Positions 19,241 to 20,148 of a stretch of 20,148 nucleotides of DNA are shown here, in pieces. Source of the stretch: Helicobacteraceae bacterium (GTDB taxonomy: Bacteria; Campylobacterota; Campylobacteria; Campylobacterales; Sulfurimonadaceae); NCBI GenBank assembly GCA_027061425.1, contig JALSUN010000001.1:27976-48123 (forward strand), in the 5' to 3' direction. Below the pieces are notes generated by a model. The model made no database searches, had not been told where the DNA came from, and saw nothing but the letters and a program-made list of their open reading frames with translations. A program made the position numbers and the translations under genes. Numbering within the stretch: the first letter of the stretch is position 1; each line of letters starts with the position of its first letter.

Positions 19241-20148
19241 TTGAAACGTTTACTCACCTTCCTCTTTTTTCTCTCTTTACTTTTACAAGCAGAAAACATC
19301 TCACCTCTTTACAAACTTCACACCTCCGGCTTTATTACAGATTTTGTTTTAGATAAAGATAAGATCTATATTGCTACAGATGCTGGAAATGTGGATGTGT
19401 TCCCATTGGGCAGTGAAAAGATGATCAGACAGATTTCTCTAGAACCTATACGTTCAGGACGGGGTGAACTGATACCAGCCCGGATTAACCGAGTAGACCG
19501 CCTCCATGGTAAGACCTTAATCGTTAGTATGTCTCATGATAACTTTAGAGACGTCTGGATAGAAGAGGATGGTAAACTCACTAAAATCATCAATGCTAAA
19601 GAGAAGCTCCTGATCAGTGAAGCCCATTTTATCGATGACAACAGCGTCGTGTTTGCGACCTTCGACTCTGACCTTATACTTTATAATCTCTCAGAAGGGT
19701 ATAAAACTTACAGTAACTCCAACTCTCAAAGTACCTTGTGTGATCTCAGTATAAGCAGTGACCATAAAAAGATGGTGAGTGCTGACGAGAGTGGACGCAT
19801 CAAACTCTATGATGTCCATAGCGGTAAAAACGAAGCTGTTTTTGAGTCTGAAAATGTAGACAAGGTCTATAGTGTGGCTTACCACAAGGGGGTCATTATT
19901 ACAGGTGGTGAAGACAGACGGGTGGCTGTTTATCAAACTAATAAAGAACCTTATCATTTAAAAACCAGTTTTTTGGTCTATGCCGTAGGTTTGAGTCCAA
20001 ATGCTCAAACAGGGGTCTATGCTGACGGTGAAGAGCAGGTCTTACAACTGTTCAACACACAGACCAGAAAAAAGGGAGACCGTCTTGTTGGGCATAAAGA
20101 GATCGTGAGTAAAATCCTTTTTGTAAGTGAAAAAGCATTGATAAGTTC
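19241..20148 (+). CDS. Exported beta-propeller (WD40-like) protein, NapL-like (3' cut by window edge)
   Basis: An open frame runs from the TTG at 19241 to the window end (302 codons plus two bases). The start has AAGGG at 19228-19232, eight bases upstream, and directly yields a signal peptide K-R-L-L-T-F-L-F-F-L-S-L-L-L-Q-A (2-17). The mature part has repeated blades such as I-Y-I-A-T-D-A-G-N-V-D-V-F, V-F-A-T-F-D-S-D-L-I-L-Y, M-V-S-A-D-E-S-G-R-I-K-L-Y-D and I-I-T-G-G-E-D-R-R-V-A-V-Y, typical of WD40/quinoprotein-like propellers. The layout resembles NapL, a periplasmic accessory protein of epsilonproteobacterial nitrate reductase operons, but no nap gene is visible here, so the name is tentative. 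The C-terminus lies outside the window. Confidence 0.72.
   Translation, partial: MKRLLTFLFFLSLLLQAENISPLYKLHTSGFITDFVLDKDKIYIATDAGNVDVFPLGSEKMIRQISLEPIRSGRGELIPARINRVDRLHGKTLIVSMSHDNFRDVWIEEDGKLTKIINAKEKLLISEAHFIDDNSVVFATFDSDLILYNLSEGYKTYSNSNSQSTLCDLSISSDHKKMVSADESGRIKLYDVHSGKNEAVFESENVDKVYSVAYHKGVIITGGEDRRVAVYQTNKEPYHLKTSFLVYAVGLSPNAQTGVYADGEEQVLQLFNTQTRKKGDRLVGHKEIVSKILFVSEKALIS

Overview
The window looks like chromosomal DNA of a sulfur-oxidising Campylobacterota (Epsilonproteobacteria), most like Sulfurimonas or Sulfurovum. The reasons are the moderately AT-rich coding style, a sulfide:quinone oxidoreductase, an Aer/CetB-type single PAS protein, a stand-alone FmdE-like protein, a DUF3972-like coiled-coil protein and, at the right edge, an exported beta-propeller resembling the epsilonproteobacterial NapL. 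The genus is inferred from protein resemblance and was not checked by a search.

Layout. At the left edge is the tail of a methyltransferase, probably UbiE/MenG, then a paired-hairpin repeat, then xseA (exonuclease VII large subunit) and a cytochrome c-type fatty-acid cis/trans isomerase lipoprotein. A convergent LpxR-like outer-membrane lipid A deacylase ends at the base next to the isomerase stop, so two envelope-lipid remodelling genes sit tail to tail. After an AT-rich gap come the PAS sensor protein, the FmdE-like protein and the DEAD-box helicase DbpA. On the minus strand lie HU and a coiled-coil protein, followed by pyruvate kinase on the plus strand with a good intrinsic terminator. 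A minus-strand operon (degenerate EAL-HDOD protein, YgjP-like metallopeptidase, small membrane-anchored protein) faces it. It diverges from aminopeptidase N, whose catalytic residues fall at the E. coli positions.

The 400-base gap after pepN holds a 272-base non-coding element with terminal inverted repeats and internal hairpins. One end of the same element recurs 8 bases upstream of the lpxR-like start codon. Next is sulfide:quinone oxidoreductase with a 55-residue predicted membrane-associated protein directly downstream, which may be a partner. Then comes a peptide-deformylase-like protein that has lost most catalytic residues and carries a membrane domain. A second copy of the paired-hairpin repeat follows, then a lipoprotein and the cut-off beta-propeller gene, which starts with TTG and has its ribosome-binding site inside a UUCG hairpin.

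Most genes are housekeeping (DNA repair, RNA helicase, nucleoid protein, glycolysis, proteolysis) or envelope and sulfur-energy functions. No transposase, phage gene, CRISPR array, tRNA or rRNA was found. The less ordinary items are the deformylase-like membrane pseudoenzyme, the small protein beside SQR, and the two non-coding repeat families.
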